A stretch of DNA of 64,000 nucleotides, taken from assembly GCF_014648115.1 (NCBI RefSeq), contig NZ_BMQM01000008.1:1-64000 (forward strand). The letters are read 5' to 3'. The stretch is from Deinococcus seoulensis (lineage in GTDB: Bacteria > Deinococcota > Deinococci > Deinococcales > Deinococcaceae). The translations under genes and the position numbers were made by a program. Under the pieces are notes generated by a model. It was given only the letters and a program-made list of their open reading frames with translations, searched no databases and was not told where the DNA came from. This document shows, piece after piece, positions 7,798-18,175 of the stretch (position 1 is the stretch's first letter; the number at the start of each line of letters is the position of its first letter).

Positions 7798-9513
7798 ATG
7801 AAACGAACGGCACTGATCATCACCGCCCTGCTGGGCCTGTCCGCCGCCGCCCACGCGCAGGAAGTCATCCCCACGCCCGCCGGCATGACCCTGACCTCCG
7901 CCGACGAAGGCAAGATCGTGATCGTCCGCAACGGGCAACTGGTCCTGATCGACCCGCGCACCGCACCCGAACTGAAAGTCATCCAGGGGCCAGCCGGTCC
8001 TGCTGGTCCTGCCGGTCCTGCCGGGCCGAAGGGTGATACGGGCGCAGCTGGACCCGCTGGACCCGCCGGAGCTAAAGGCGACAAGGGCGACACCGGCGCA
8101 GCAGGAGCCGCAGGCGCGAAAGGCGACACCGGACCCGCTGGACCCGCCGGAGCCAAAGGCGACAAGGGTGACACCGGCGCCGCAGGAGCCGCCGGCGCGA
8201 AAGGTGACACCGGACCCGCTGGACCCGCCGGAGCCAAAGGTGACAAGGGCGACACCGGCGCAGCAGGAGCCGCCGGACCCGCAGGTGCGAAAGGTGAGGT
8301 CGGCGCGACTGGCCCGATCGGTCCCATCGGTCCGCAGGGCGTGAAAGGCGACAAGGGTGAAGTCGGCGCCGTCGGACCGGCCGGTCTGACTGGTCCAGCC
8401 GGTCCTATCGGTCCGCAGGGCATCAAGGGTGAGGTCGGCGCGGTCGGACCTCAGGGTCCCATCGGCCTGACCGGTCCCGCCGGTCCCATCGGTCCGCAGG
8501 GCATCAAGGGCGAGGTCGGTGCTGTCGGCCCCATCGGTCTGACTGGTCCCGCTGGGCCCATCGGACCGCAGGGCATCAAGGGCGAACTCGGCGCCGTCGG
8601 GCCTCAGGGTCCCATCGGCCTGACCGGCCCCGCCGGTCCCATCGGACCGCAGGGCATCAAGGGTGAACTCGGCGCCGTTGGACCTCAGGGTCCCATCGGC
8701 CTGACTGGACCCGCTGGTCCTATCGGTCCGCAGGGCATCAAGGGCGAAGTCGGTGCTGTCGGCCCCATCGGCCTGACCGGCCCCGCCGGTCCCATCGGAC
8801 CGCAGGGCATCAAGGGTGAACTCGGCGCCGTTGGACCTCAGGGTCCCATCGGCCTGACTGGACCCGCTGGTCCTATCGGTCCGCAGGGCATCAAGGGCGA
8901 AGTCGGTGCTGTCGGCCCCATCGGTCTGACTGGTCCCACTGGGCCCATCGGACCGCAGGGCATCAAGGGCGAACTCGGCGCCGTCGGGCCTCAGGGTCCC
9001 ATCGGCCTGACTGGACCCGCTGGTCCTATCGGTCCGCAGGGCATCAAGGGTGAAGTCGGTGCTGTCGGCCCCATCGGTCTGACTGGTCCCGCTGGGCCCA
9101 TCGGTCCGCAGGGTATCAAGGGTGAGGTCGGCGCCGTCGGACCGGCCGGGGCGACCGGACCTGCCGGGGAGAAGGGTGACGCCGGACCTCAGGGGCCGCA
9201 GGGCGTGAAGGGTGAGGTGGGCGCGACCGGCCCGATCGGCCAGACGGGACCGGCTGGGCCGCAGGGGGTGAAAGGCGACAAGGGTGATACCGGATCGGTC
9301 GGACCCGCCGGGGCGACCGGACCTGCCGGAGCGAAAGGTGACGCCGGACCTCAGGGGCCGCAGGGCGCGAAGGGCGACAAGGGGGACAAGGGCGATACCG
9401 GCCCGACCGGCCCGCAGGGACCTCAGGGACCCCAGGGACCTCAGGGGCCGGCTGGTCCGTCCGTGGTTCCGCTGACGGAACGCCGTGAGCAGGAGATGAC
9501 TGGCCTGATCTGA
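7798..9513 (+). CDS. Secreted collagen-like protein with a long uninterrupted Gly-X-Y domain
   Basis: A 571-residue protein with a Sec signal peptide (cleavage after AHA, about residue 20), a non-collagenous N-terminal segment to residue 63, then Gly-X-Y triplets from residue 64 to 555, 164 triplets without a break, and a 16-residue tail. Ten copies of an eight- or nine-triplet module containing GPIGPQGIKGE fill the middle; KGD and KGE triplets are frequent, as in other bacterial collagens that make triple helices without hydroxyproline. No LPXTG motif or membrane anchor is visible at the C-terminus. AGGAG stands 7 bases before the ATG. It follows two FG-GAP lipoproteins and probably shares their transcript. 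A structural role at the cell surface is inference. Confidence 0.9.
   Translation: MKRTALIITALLGLSAAAHAQEVIPTPAGMTLTSADEGKIVIVRNGQLVLIDPRTAPELKVIQGPAGPAGPAGPAGPKGDTGAAGPAGPAGAKGDKGDTGAAGAAGAKGDTGPAGPAGAKGDKGDTGAAGAAGAKGDTGPAGPAGAKGDKGDTGAAGAAGPAGAKGEVGATGPIGPIGPQGVKGDKGEVGAVGPAGLTGPAGPIGPQGIKGEVGAVGPQGPIGLTGPAGPIGPQGIKGEVGAVGPIGLTGPAGPIGPQGIKGELGAVGPQGPIGLTGPAGPIGPQGIKGELGAVGPQGPIGLTGPAGPIGPQGIKGEVGAVGPIGLTGPAGPIGPQGIKGELGAVGPQGPIGLTGPAGPIGPQGIKGEVGAVGPIGLTGPTGPIGPQGIKGELGAVGPQGPIGLTGPAGPIGPQGIKGEVGAVGPIGLTGPAGPIGPQGIKGEVGAVGPAGATGPAGEKGDAGPQGPQGVKGEVGATGPIGQTGPAGPQGVKGDKGDTGSVGPAGATGPAGAKGDAGPQGPQGAKGDKGDKGDTGPTGPQGPQGPQGPQGPAGPSVVPLTERREQEMTGLI
8389..9130 (+). repeat. In-gene tandem repeat coding collagen modules
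   Basis: About ten tandem units of 72 or 81 bp, each coding GPI-GLT-GPA-GPI-GPQ-GIK-GE(V/L)-GAV with or without an extra GPQ triplet. Units differ mostly at third codon positions, and 72- and 81-bp units are interspersed, so the array probably grows and shrinks by recombination. Copy number is likely to vary between strains and may be misassembled from short reads. Confidence 0.85.
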
Positions 9514-9518
9514 ACTCA

Positions 9519-9653
9519 TACGGACTCCGATTGAATGGGCTGCAAGGCCCTTTCAGTCCGAGCGAAGCGAGTGGGAGCCATACGGGTTCCGGACGTGGAG
9601 CCGGCAGGGACGGTGAAGTTCCGGATTGTTGGCGAAACAAACGGTAGTCCGTA
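9519..9653 (+). repeat. MITE-like dispersed repeat, copy B (135 bp)
   Basis: Begins TACGGACTCCGATTGAATGG and ends in the inverted end AGTCCGTA. It is flanked on both sides by TCA as a direct repeat (9516-9518 and 9654-9656). It starts five bases after the stop codon of the collagen-like gene. The internal hairpin is degraded on one arm compared with copies D and F. Confidence 0.88.
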
Positions 9654-9670
9654 TCACGTCCAGTCATGAA

Positions 9671-9709
9671 CAGAGGACCGCACGCTCCGGCTGGAGGTGC
9701 GGTCCTCTG
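9671..9709. terminator. Hairpin between convergent genes, probable bidirectional terminator
   Basis: CAGAGGACCGCAC (9671-9683) is perfectly complementary to GTGCGGTCCTCTG (9697-9709), a 13-bp stem with a 13-base loop. It lies between the collagen-like gene on the plus strand and the aminotransferase on the minus strand. No run of T follows on either strand. Confidence 0.6.
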
Positions 9710-9765
9710 CGTGATCGGCGCAGCACCCGTGATCGGCGGCGGCTGACCGTGCTATTTCAGGTGGG

Positions 9766-11145
9766 TTACTTCAGGGTGCGCAGCGCGTCCCGCATGATGT
9801 CCAGGCCTGTCGCGGCTTCCTCGCGCGTGAGGATCAGGGGCGGTGAAATGCGGATGACGGCTTCGCCGCAGTCGAGGTTCAGCAGGCCGCGTTCGAACAT
9901 GGCCATGCTGGCCGCATCGCGCAGTTTCCCGTCGGGGCTGCCGTCGGGTTTCACGAATTCCAGCCCGATGAACATGCCCGCGCCGCGCACGTCCCCGATG
10001 AACGGGAATTCCGCCTGCATGGCTTTCAGTTCGGTCATGATGAACTCGCCGACCTGCGCGGCGTTCTCCATCAGGCTGTCGCCGCAGCCGGGGTGCTTGA
10101 CCACGCCTTCGAGCAGGTCCAGTGTCGCGTGTGCCGCTGCGGCCGCCACGGGGTTCCCGCCGTACGTGCTGCCGTGCGATCCGACCGGCCACGTCATGAC
10201 GCTCTCTTTCGCCAGCATGGCGCTGATCGGCATGCCGGACGCGATGCCTTTGGCGACCGTGATGATGTCCGGCTGGCAGTTCATGCCGTTCTGCCCGTCG
10301 AAGTGCTGGAAGGAGTACATCTTCCCGCTGCGGCCCATTCCGGCCTGCACCTCGTCGAAGATCAGCATGATCCCGTGCCGGTCGCATAGCGCGCGCAGCC
10401 CCGGCAGGAAATCGGCGGGCGGCACGATGTACCCGCCTTCGCCCTGCATCGGCTCAATGATGATGGCGGCGACCTCGTCTGCCGGGATGATCGTCTGGAA
10501 CAGGCTCTCGATGTGATCCAGGACGGCCTGACCGCACGTTTCCGGCGTGCTGCCCAGCGGCGGCCGGAACGGGTTCGGGTACGGCACGTGCGACACGTTC
10601 GGCAGCAGCGGCCCGAAGCCCCGCTTGTACTTCGTCTTGCTGCCCGTCAGCGTGATCGCCCCGTACGTCCGCCCGTGGAACGACCCGATGGTGCTGATGA
10701 TGTGCGACCGCCCCGTATGGTTGCGGGCCAGTTTCACGGCCGCCTCCACGGCCTCCGCGCCACTGTTCCCGAAGAACACGCGCCACTTCTCACCGGGTTT
10801 CTCGACGTGCCGGACCATGCGCTCGGCGAGACTGGTGGTGATCTCCTGCGGGTAATCCGTCAGGCACACGTGCGTAAATTTCGTGATCTGCTCCTGCACG
10901 GCCTTCACCACATGCGGATGCGCGTGCCCGGTCGTGCTGACCGCAATCCCCGCAAAGAAATCCAGCATGGTGTTGCCGTCCACGTCGGTCAGCCACACGC
11001 CCTCCCCGTGATCCGGCACGAACGGATAAGGCCGCATGTACGAGGTCGAGAGGTGCTGGGCGTCGCGCTCCATGATCGCGGCGGTCTTCGGGCCGGGGAG
11101 CGAGGTCTTCAGTTCAGGCTGACGGGGTTTGGGAAGGGTGGTCAT
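9766..11145 (-). CDS. Class III aminotransferase (acetylornithine/4-aminobutyrate type)
   Basis: A 459-residue PLP-dependent fold-type I aminotransferase. The PLP-binding aspartate is D264 in IFDEVQ, and the Schiff-base lysine is K299 in ITVAKGIASGMP; NSGAEAVEAAVKLA near 127-140 is the usual phosphate-binding region. The family transfers omega-amino groups, for example from GABA, ornithine or lysine, to 2-oxoglutarate; the substrate cannot be read from sequence. It lies downstream of lysine 2,3-aminomutase on the same strand, 163 bp away, which makes lysine or beta-lysine a candidate substrate (inference). The ATG at 11145 has AGGAGAA 5 bases upstream. Confidence 0.85.
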   Translation of the reverse strand: MTTLPKPRQPELKTSLPGPKTAAIMERDAQHLSTSYMRPYPFVPDHGEGVWLTDVDGNTMLDFFAGIAVSTTGHAHPHVVKAVQEQITKFTHVCLTDYPQEITTSLAERMVRHVEKPGEKWRVFFGNSGAEAVEAAVKLARNHTGRSHIISTIGSFHGRTYGAITLTGSKTKYKRGFGPLLPNVSHVPYPNPFRPPLGSTPETCGQAVLDHIESLFQTIIPADEVAAIIIEPMQGEGGYIVPPADFLPGLRALCDRHGIMLIFDEVQAGMGRSGKMYSFQHFDGQNGMNCQPDIITVAKGIASGMPISAMLAKESVMTWPVGSHGSTYGGNPVAAAAAHATLDLLEGVVKHPGCGDSLMENAAQVGEFIMTELKAMQAEFPFIGDVRGAGMFIGLEFVKPDGSPDGKLRDAASMAMFERGLLNLDCGEAVIRISPPLILTREEAATGLDIMRDALRTLK

Positions 11146-11308
11146 TGGGGTTCTCCTGGGGGTGGGACGGCAGAATCGCGGACGACCCCTCCGCCCCTTC
11201 GGGGCACCTCCCCTCAAGGGGAGGCGTGGTGTCTGGCTCCCCTTGGGGGAGCTGGCCGCGCAGCGGACTGGCTGGTACCCCTGCGAAGCAGAGGGGTTGC
11301 CCCTGCGC

Positions 11309-12727
<1,419 letters not shown>

Positions 12728-12799
12728 GGCAGCCTCCGGGGTGCTGGGGGGCGAAGCGTGAATTGGGTGCCCGCCTATTGTCCTCGCCGGGCGACCCAC

Positions 12800-12878
12800 T
12801 TTGGAATGTGCGCGCACCCCGCCTGCGGGCAGGTTTTGCCCACACAAAACTCTCAAACGCTACCCCTGACCTTCCAAA
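12800..12878. promoter_or_regulatory. Candidate Lrp-type operator region between kamA and the regulator
   Basis: The 166-bp divergent spacer contains GTTTTG-N6-CAAAAC (12833-12850), a perfect inverted repeat, and an outer pair TTTGGAA (12800-12806) and TTCCAAA (12872-12878) in inverted orientation. Lrp/AsnC proteins bind several spaced, weakly conserved palindromes, so these are candidate sites for the adjacent regulator. No binding data support this. Confidence 0.4.
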
Positions 12879-12893
12879 TGCTAGGCTGGGGCC

Positions 12894-13355
<462 letters not shown>

Positions 13356-13382
13356 CCGATGCCCGCCCGGTAAGCTACTCGC

Positions 13383-13835
13383 ATGCTGCCTGAATTGCGG
13401 GATCTGTTCGTGCGGGACCTGGAGAAGTTGACGCTGGAACTGGAGGCGTACCCGGACGAGGCGTCGGTGTGGGCCGTACCGGACGGCGTGCTGAATTCGG
13501 GTGGGACGCTGGCGTTGCACCTGATCGGGAACCTGTCGCAGTTCGTGGGCGCGGACCTGGGTGGCGTGGCGTTCGTGCGGGACCGGGTGGCGGAGTTCGC
13601 GCGGCGGGACGTGCCGCGCGCCGAGTTGATCGCGAGTCTGCGGGGGGTATCGGCGCTGGTGGCCAGTACGCTGGACCGGCTGGACCCGGCCGCGCTGGAC
13701 GCGCCGCACCCGGCGCAACTGCCCGGTTTTCCGCAGGGCATGAGCACGCGGTTCTTCCTGGTTCACCTGTACGGGCACCTGAACTGGCACCTGGGGCAGG
13801 TGAATTACCACCGGCGGATGGTGGCGGCGGGCTGA
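13383..13835 (+). CDS. DinB/YfiT-like four-helix protein
   Basis: A 150-residue protein of the DinB-like putative metalloenzyme superfamily (DUF1572 type). Histidines that would bind the metal are in the family's usual places: one in TLALHLIGNL near residue 44 and others in HLYGHLNWHLGQ near 128-138. The superfamily includes thiol-dependent S-transferases such as bacillithiol transferases, and several members in Deinococcus are expanded, but the substrate here is unknown. TAAGCT at 13371-13376 is 6 bases before the ATG (leaderless). Confidence 0.8.
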   Translation: MLPELRDLFVRDLEKLTLELEAYPDEASVWAVPDGVLNSGGTLALHLIGNLSQFVGADLGGVAFVRDRVAEFARRDVPRAELIASLRGVSALVASTLDRLDPAALDAPHPAQLPGFPQGMSTRFFLVHLYGHLNWHLGQVNYHRRMVAAG

Positions 13836-13844
13836 AACCTCCTC

Positions 13845-13873
13845 TTGCCACAATTACGCTAATAACATAATAT
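13845..13873 (+). promoter_or_regulatory. Promoter TTGCCA-17-TAATAT
   Basis: TTGCCA (13845-13850) and TAATAT (13868-13873) are separated by 17 bp, and the -10 box ends 6 bases before the ATG at 13880. It is one of the best sigma-70-like matches in the window and sits in an AT-rich patch unlike its surroundings. It decides between two nearby ATGs for the gene that follows. Confidence 0.7.
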
Positions 13874-13879
13874 ATGGGT

Positions 13880-14482
13880 ATGACTCAGAGTCACCCGGCC
13901 TTTCTGCTGATCCGCAGACTCGCGCAGTTCAACGACGAGTGGTACGCCGACCACACGCTATCGCTGGAGGGCGTGAACCCAGCGGGCCTGTACGCCTCGC
14001 GCGAGGAGGCCGAGGCCGCCGCCCGCCGCCTGAGCATCCAGGCCATGCGCGGCGCGAACTTCGACGACCTCGAGGTGGACGAGGACGCCGACGCGGCCCT
14101 CACGGCGCTGCTGGACACGCCGGGCCGACTCGACCCGACCCTGCGGGCGGCGTACCGGGGATTCCAGTCACGGCAGCGTCCCCTGCCAGCGTGGCTGACC
14201 GACGAACAGCTCGGCGACCTGCTCGACCGGACCGGGCTGACCCTGTTCCACATCATCGACACGCGCGTACCGGCCTTCGAACTCGCCCTGGCGCAGTCCC
14301 TGCTGGCCCTGACGCCCGGACGGCCACCCATCGACCTGACCTTCGATCACGAGGACGACACCGGCGCGGAACTGGACGTGCCCCGTCAGGTGATCGAGGA
14401 CAGTGACGACCCGGCCGTGCAGCGCCTGAACCGCGTGACGCGGCTGTTCGGGCGGCGCTACGCCAGCGGGCTGCCGATCTGA
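13880..14482 (+). CDS. Hypothetical protein, 200 residues
   Basis: I do not recognise a family. The protein is acidic and soluble with no signal peptide or membrane segment. It begins MTQSHPAFLLIRRLAQF and has an acidic stretch EDADAA near residue 70 and another, HEDDTGAELD, near 155. The ATG at 13880 is preferred over one at 13874 because the promoter -10 box lies 6 bases before it. The next gene, a DUF6915 member, starts one base after its stop, so the two are co-transcribed and probably translationally coupled. Confidence 0.75.
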   Translation: MTQSHPAFLLIRRLAQFNDEWYADHTLSLEGVNPAGLYASREEAEAAARRLSIQAMRGANFDDLEVDEDADAALTALLDTPGRLDPTLRAAYRGFQSRQRPLPAWLTDEQLGDLLDRTGLTLFHIIDTRVPAFELALAQSLLALTPGRPPIDLTFDHEDDTGAELDVPRQVIEDSDDPAVQRLNRVTRLFGRRYASGLPI

Positions 14483-14483
14483 C

Positions 14484-14879
14484 ATGGCGCACCCCTGGCA
14501 CCACGCGCAGAGCAGTGCCCGCCGTTTCGGGGGCGTGCCCGACGATTACCTGGCCGTGCACGGCTGGTTCGACCAGACCAAGGGGCACTGGGCCGACGCC
14601 CGGCACCGCGCCGTGCTGCACAGCACATTCGGGATCTTCCTGTGCGAGCAGTTCTTCGGGCCGACCGTGGTCCGCGCCAGCGACGGCCGGCACGTACCCA
14701 CCCGCCTGATCGGCGAGCAGCACGTGCTCGAAGACCTGGGCCGCATTCCGACCGTGCAGGACTGGCTGGAGGGTCTGCTCATGCAGGGCTGGATGCTGCG
14801 CAACGCCTCCGCCCTGAGTCGGGAGAACTGGCAGGGGGAGGACGACCCGGCGGCCCCCTCCCCCACCGACCACGGCTGA
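14484..14879 (+). CDS. DUF6915 family protein
   Basis: A 131-residue protein beginning MAHPWHHAQSSARRFGGVP. I recognise the pattern of a family annotated as DUF6915, found in many bacteria and phages: an N-terminal HPWHHA motif, a central HWADARHRAVLHSTFGIFLCE and the conserved RLIGEQHVLEDLGRIPTVQDW. The conserved histidines suggest a metal or nucleic-acid role, but no function is established that I know of. It follows the preceding gene with only one base between stop and start. It converges on the molybdenum hydroxylase operon with 3 bases between the stops. Confidence 0.75.
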   Translation: MAHPWHHAQSSARRFGGVPDDYLAVHGWFDQTKGHWADARHRAVLHSTFGIFLCEQFFGPTVVRASDGRHVPTRLIGEQHVLEDLGRIPTVQDWLEGLLMQGWMLRNASALSRENWQGEDDPAAPSPTDHG

Positions 14880-14882
14880 CGG

Positions 14883-17159
14883 TCAGTCCAGCAGTTTGTC
14901 CACGGTGATGGGCGTGCTGCGGATGCGTTTGCCGGTCGCGTGGTGGATGGCGTTGGCGATGGCGGCGGCCGTGCCGACAATGCCGAGTTCACCGGCGCCG
15001 CGCGCGCCGAGGGCGCTGGTGTGGAAGTCCGGGTGGCCTTCCAGGGTGATGGCGCGGACCTCGCGGATGTCGGCGTTCACGGGAATGTGGTAGTCGGCGA
15101 GGTTGCTGTTCAGCAGCAGGCCCGTGGCGGGGTCGGTCTCGCCCTGTTCGTGCAGCGCGGCGGACACGCCCCAGATCAGGCCGCCGGTCAGCTGGCTCTC
15201 GGCGGTCTTGGCGTTCAGGACCTGCCCCACGTCGAACGCGCCGACAATTCGGGACACGCGGGGCGTCATGAAGTCCGGGTCGACCCGCACCTCGACGAAT
15301 ACCGCGCCGAAGGAGTAGCGGGCGTGCGTGTCCGTGACGGCCTGGATCATGCCGTCCTGGCCTTTTTTCAGGGCGTCGAGTTCCTTCTGGCCGCCGCCGT
15401 TGGGGATGATCTCGCGGTACGCCTCGTGCTGGGTTTTCCCGGCGCGGGTCAGGACGGCGCTCAGGGTGTCGGTGCGGGTTCCGGCGTGCAGCGCGCCCTC
15501 CCGCGCCTCGATGTCGATGGGCGCCGCGCCGTGCAGGGGGCTTTCGGGGTCGTTCACGGCGAGGTCCACGAGTTCCTGCCGCAGGCCCTGCGCGGCGGCC
15601 AGGACGGCGCTGCCGACGCTGCCTGCGGTGCGGCTGCCGCCGCTGTACCCGTTCTTGGGCAGGCGGCTGTCCCCGAGTTTCACGGTCACGCGGTCCAGGT
15701 CCGTGCCGAGCGCGTCGGCGGCGATCTGCGCGAGGATGGAGTACGTGCCGGTCCCGATGTCGTGCGATCCGGCCTCGATGTCTATGCGGCCGTCGGCGTG
15801 CAGGCGGGCGCGGGCGGTGGCGGCGCTGGCGTACACGGGGTACGTGGCGGTCGCCATGCCCCAGCCGATCAGGGTGTCGCCGTCTTTCATGCTGCCCGGT
15901 TCGGGCGTGCGGTCCTGCCAGCCGAACGCCCCGGCGGCGCGGTCGTAGCATTCGAGCAGGTGCTTGCTGGAGAACGGTTTGCCGCTTTCCGGGTCGGTGT
16001 CGGCGTGGTTGCGGCGGCGGAATTCCAGGGGGTCCAGTCCGGCAGCTTCGGCCAGTTCGTCCATCAGGACTTCCAGGCCGAAACTGCCGCTGGCCTCGCC
16101 GGGGGCGCGCATCATGATGTTCGGCCCGGCGTTCGTCTGCACGAGCGTCTGCCTGAACTCCATGTTCGGGGTGTCGTACAGCATCTTGGGGACCGTCCCG
16201 ACCTGCTCGGGGAACAGGTCGGCAGGGCCGGTCTGGGTGTGGGCGTGCAGTTCCAGCGCGCTGATGCGGTCGCCGTCCAGCGCGGCCCGGTACTCGCTGC
16301 GGGTGGCGGCGCGGTACCCGACGGCCGCGAACATCTGCGCGCGGGTCAGGACCAGTTTCACGGGGCGGCGCAGGGTGCGCGCGGCGAGCGCCGTGACCAG
16401 CAGGTGCGGCCAGCTGGTCGCCTTGCTGCCGAACCCCCCGCCCACGAACGGACTGACCACATGCACGTTCTCGGCTTCCAGGCCCAGCGCGGCGGCCAGG
16501 GTGCCCTGCGCGGACTGCATCCACTGGGTGGGTTCGTAGATCGTGACGCGCTCGTCGCCGTCCCAGTCGGCGATCACGGCGTGCATTTCCATGGGGTTGT
16601 GATGCTGGGTGGGCGTGTCGTACGTGCGCTCCGTCACGTGACCGGCCCCCTTGAGCACCTTCCCGGCGTTCCCGCGCGAGTGCCCCAGCGGCGGCATGGG
16701 CTTGCGGGCCAGCAACGGGCCGTCCAGCGCGGCCTGCAACGTGGCGTGGTGCGGGCGCTGCTCGTACTCGATCTCGACGAGCAGCGCGGCGTGCCGGGCA
16801 GCTTCCAGCGTCTGCGCGACGACCAGCGCGACCGGCTCGCCCCGGTACGAGATCTCCGGCCCCTGGAACGGCAGGAGGCTGGTCCCGGCCGGACCTTTCG
16901 GGTAGCCCTTGAGCTTGTTCATCTTCCAGCTGTCCGACTGGTAACTGAACACGTCCAGCACGCCCGGCACCTGCCGCGCCGCCTCCGTGTCCAGGCGGCT
17001 GATGCGGCCGTGCGCGCACGCGGCGCTGATCAGGACGGCGTGCAGCGCGCCGGGGATGTCATGCTCGGCGGCGAAGGTGGCCTCGCCGCGCACCTTGGCG
17101 GGGCCGTCCACGCGGCTGACGCGCGCACCCACGTACTTCTTCTGCTCTCCGGCGGTCAT
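14883..17159 (-). CDS. Molybdenum hydroxylase large subunit (PaoC/YagR-like aldehyde oxidoreductase)
   Basis: A 758-residue molybdopterin-cytosine-dinucleotide subunit of the xanthine oxidase family. It has the N-terminal a/b hammerhead domain with the RVDGPAKVRGEATFA motif, the Moco-binding VGGGFGSK near residue 240, and the catalytic Glu in GAGELGI near the C-terminus (about residue 725). It lacks the AYXCSFR loop of CO dehydrogenase. With the next two genes it forms a PaoABC-type heterotrimer, which in E. coli oxidises aromatic aldehydes; the true substrate here is unknown. Its ATG overlaps the stop of the FAD subunit (ATGA), so the operon order is 2Fe-2S subunit, FAD subunit, Moco subunit. 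Confidence 0.88.
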   Translation of the reverse strand: MTAGEQKKYVGARVSRVDGPAKVRGEATFAAEHDIPGALHAVLISAACAHGRISRLDTEAARQVPGVLDVFSYQSDSWKMNKLKGYPKGPAGTSLLPFQGPEISYRGEPVALVVAQTLEAARHAALLVEIEYEQRPHHATLQAALDGPLLARKPMPPLGHSRGNAGKVLKGAGHVTERTYDTPTQHHNPMEMHAVIADWDGDERVTIYEPTQWMQSAQGTLAAALGLEAENVHVVSPFVGGGFGSKATSWPHLLVTALAARTLRRPVKLVLTRAQMFAAVGYRAATRSEYRAALDGDRISALELHAHTQTGPADLFPEQVGTVPKMLYDTPNMEFRQTLVQTNAGPNIMMRAPGEASGSFGLEVLMDELAEAAGLDPLEFRRRNHADTDPESGKPFSSKHLLECYDRAAGAFGWQDRTPEPGSMKDGDTLIGWGMATATYPVYASAATARARLHADGRIDIEAGSHDIGTGTYSILAQIAADALGTDLDRVTVKLGDSRLPKNGYSGGSRTAGSVGSAVLAAAQGLRQELVDLAVNDPESPLHGAAPIDIEAREGALHAGTRTDTLSAVLTRAGKTQHEAYREIIPNGGGQKELDALKKGQDGMIQAVTDTHARYSFGAVFVEVRVDPDFMTPRVSRIVGAFDVGQVLNAKTAESQLTGGLIWGVSAALHEQGETDPATGLLLNSNLADYHIPVNADIREVRAITLEGHPDFHTSALGARGAGELGIVGTAAAIANAIHHATGKRIRSTPITVDKLLD

Positions 17160-18175
17160 GCGGTTCCTCCCTGATCGGTACTCTGGCCGTCGCCGTGCCC
17201 GTCGGCCGGTTCGCCTGCCAGTGCGGCCAGCAACGCGCGGACGATCACCTTCGCGGTCAGCGTGACCTTGAAGGCGTTCTGCTCCAGCGGGGTCGCCCCG
17301 GCCAGCGCGGCGCGGGCGGCCGCCTCGAAGGTCTCACGGATGGCGGGCTGGCCGGTCAGGGCCGCCTCGGCTTCCGGGGACCGCCAGGGTTTCGTGCCCA
17401 CGCCGCCCAGCGCCACGCGGGCCGCGCGGATCACGCCACCCTGCACGTCCAGCAGGGCCGCGCAGGAACTCAGCGCGAACTCGTAACTCTCGCGGTCGCG
17501 GACCTTCAGGTACACGCCGTTCCCGGCGGGCGGGGCGGGCAGGTTGAGCGCGGTGATCAGTTCGCCTTCCCGCAGGTCGTGTTCCAGGTGAGGCGTCTGA
17601 CCGGGCAGCAGGTTGAAGTCCTGCAAACTCACCTCACGCTCGCCGTCCGGGCCGCGCAGGGTCAGGGTGGCGTCGTACGCGACGAGCGCCACGCTGGCGT
17701 CCGACGGGTGCAGGGCCACGCAGGCGTCCGACGTGCCCAGAATCGCCTGCTTGCGGTGGTTCCCTTCGATGGCGCCGCACCCGGACCCCGGCTCGCGCTT
17801 GTTGCACGCCGTGAACGACGTATCCCGGAAGTACGGGCAGCGGGTGCGCTGCATGACGTTCCCGCCCATGCTGGCCATGTTGCGGATCTGCTGCGACGCG
17901 CCCGCCAGCAGCGCGCTGCGCAGCGCCGGGTACCGCGCCGCGATCAGCGGGTGATCGGCCACCTGCGCCATACTCGCCAGCGCCCCGATCCACACGCCAC
18001 CGCCGTGCTCGGCAATGTCCGCCAGGGGCAGCGCCGTGATGTCCGTCACCTGCGCCGGGCGTTCCACGTCCAGTTTCATCAGGTCGATCAGGGTCGTGCC
18101 GCCCGCCAGGAACCGACCGGGCTGCCCGGCCGCCTCGCTGAGCTCCTGCGCGCGGACGTACGCGAAGGGTCTCAC
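17156..18175 (-). CDS. Molybdenum hydroxylase FAD subunit with PaoB-type extra Fe-S cysteines
   Basis: A 339-residue FAD-binding subunit with the flavin motif FLAGGTTLIDLMK (22-34) and the second motif ASMGGNVMQR (101-110). Four cysteines, C113 (RCPYF), C124 (ACNKR), C133 (GCGAI) and C152 (ACVAL), lie in the insertion that in E. coli PaoB binds an additional [4Fe-4S] cluster; most xanthine oxidase FAD subunits lack it. The start is the GTG at 18175, which overlaps the stop of the 2Fe-2S subunit (GTGA); an upstream open frame lies inside that gene and is spurious. Confidence 0.87.
   Translation of the reverse strand: MRPFAYVRAQELSEAAGQPGRFLAGGTTLIDLMKLDVERPAQVTDITALPLADIAEHGGGVWIGALASMAQVADHPLIAARYPALRSALLAGASQQIRNMASMGGNVMQRTRCPYFRDTSFTACNKREPGSGCGAIEGNHRKQAILGTSDACVALHPSDASVALVAYDATLTLRGPDGEREVSLQDFNLLPGQTPHLEHDLREGELITALNLPAPPAGNGVYLKVRDRESYEFALSSCAALLDVQGGVIRAARVALGGVGTKPWRSPEAEAALTGQPAIRETFEAAARAALAGATPLEQNAFKVTLTAKVIVRALLAALAGEPADGHGDGQSTDQGGTA

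Noticed and set aside
7656..9519. Long minus-strand frames across the collagen-like gene, rich in Ser/Pro/Ala
   Set aside because: They arise from the repeated Gly-X-Y codons read backwards. The plus strand has the signal peptide, ribosome-binding site and uninterrupted triplets.
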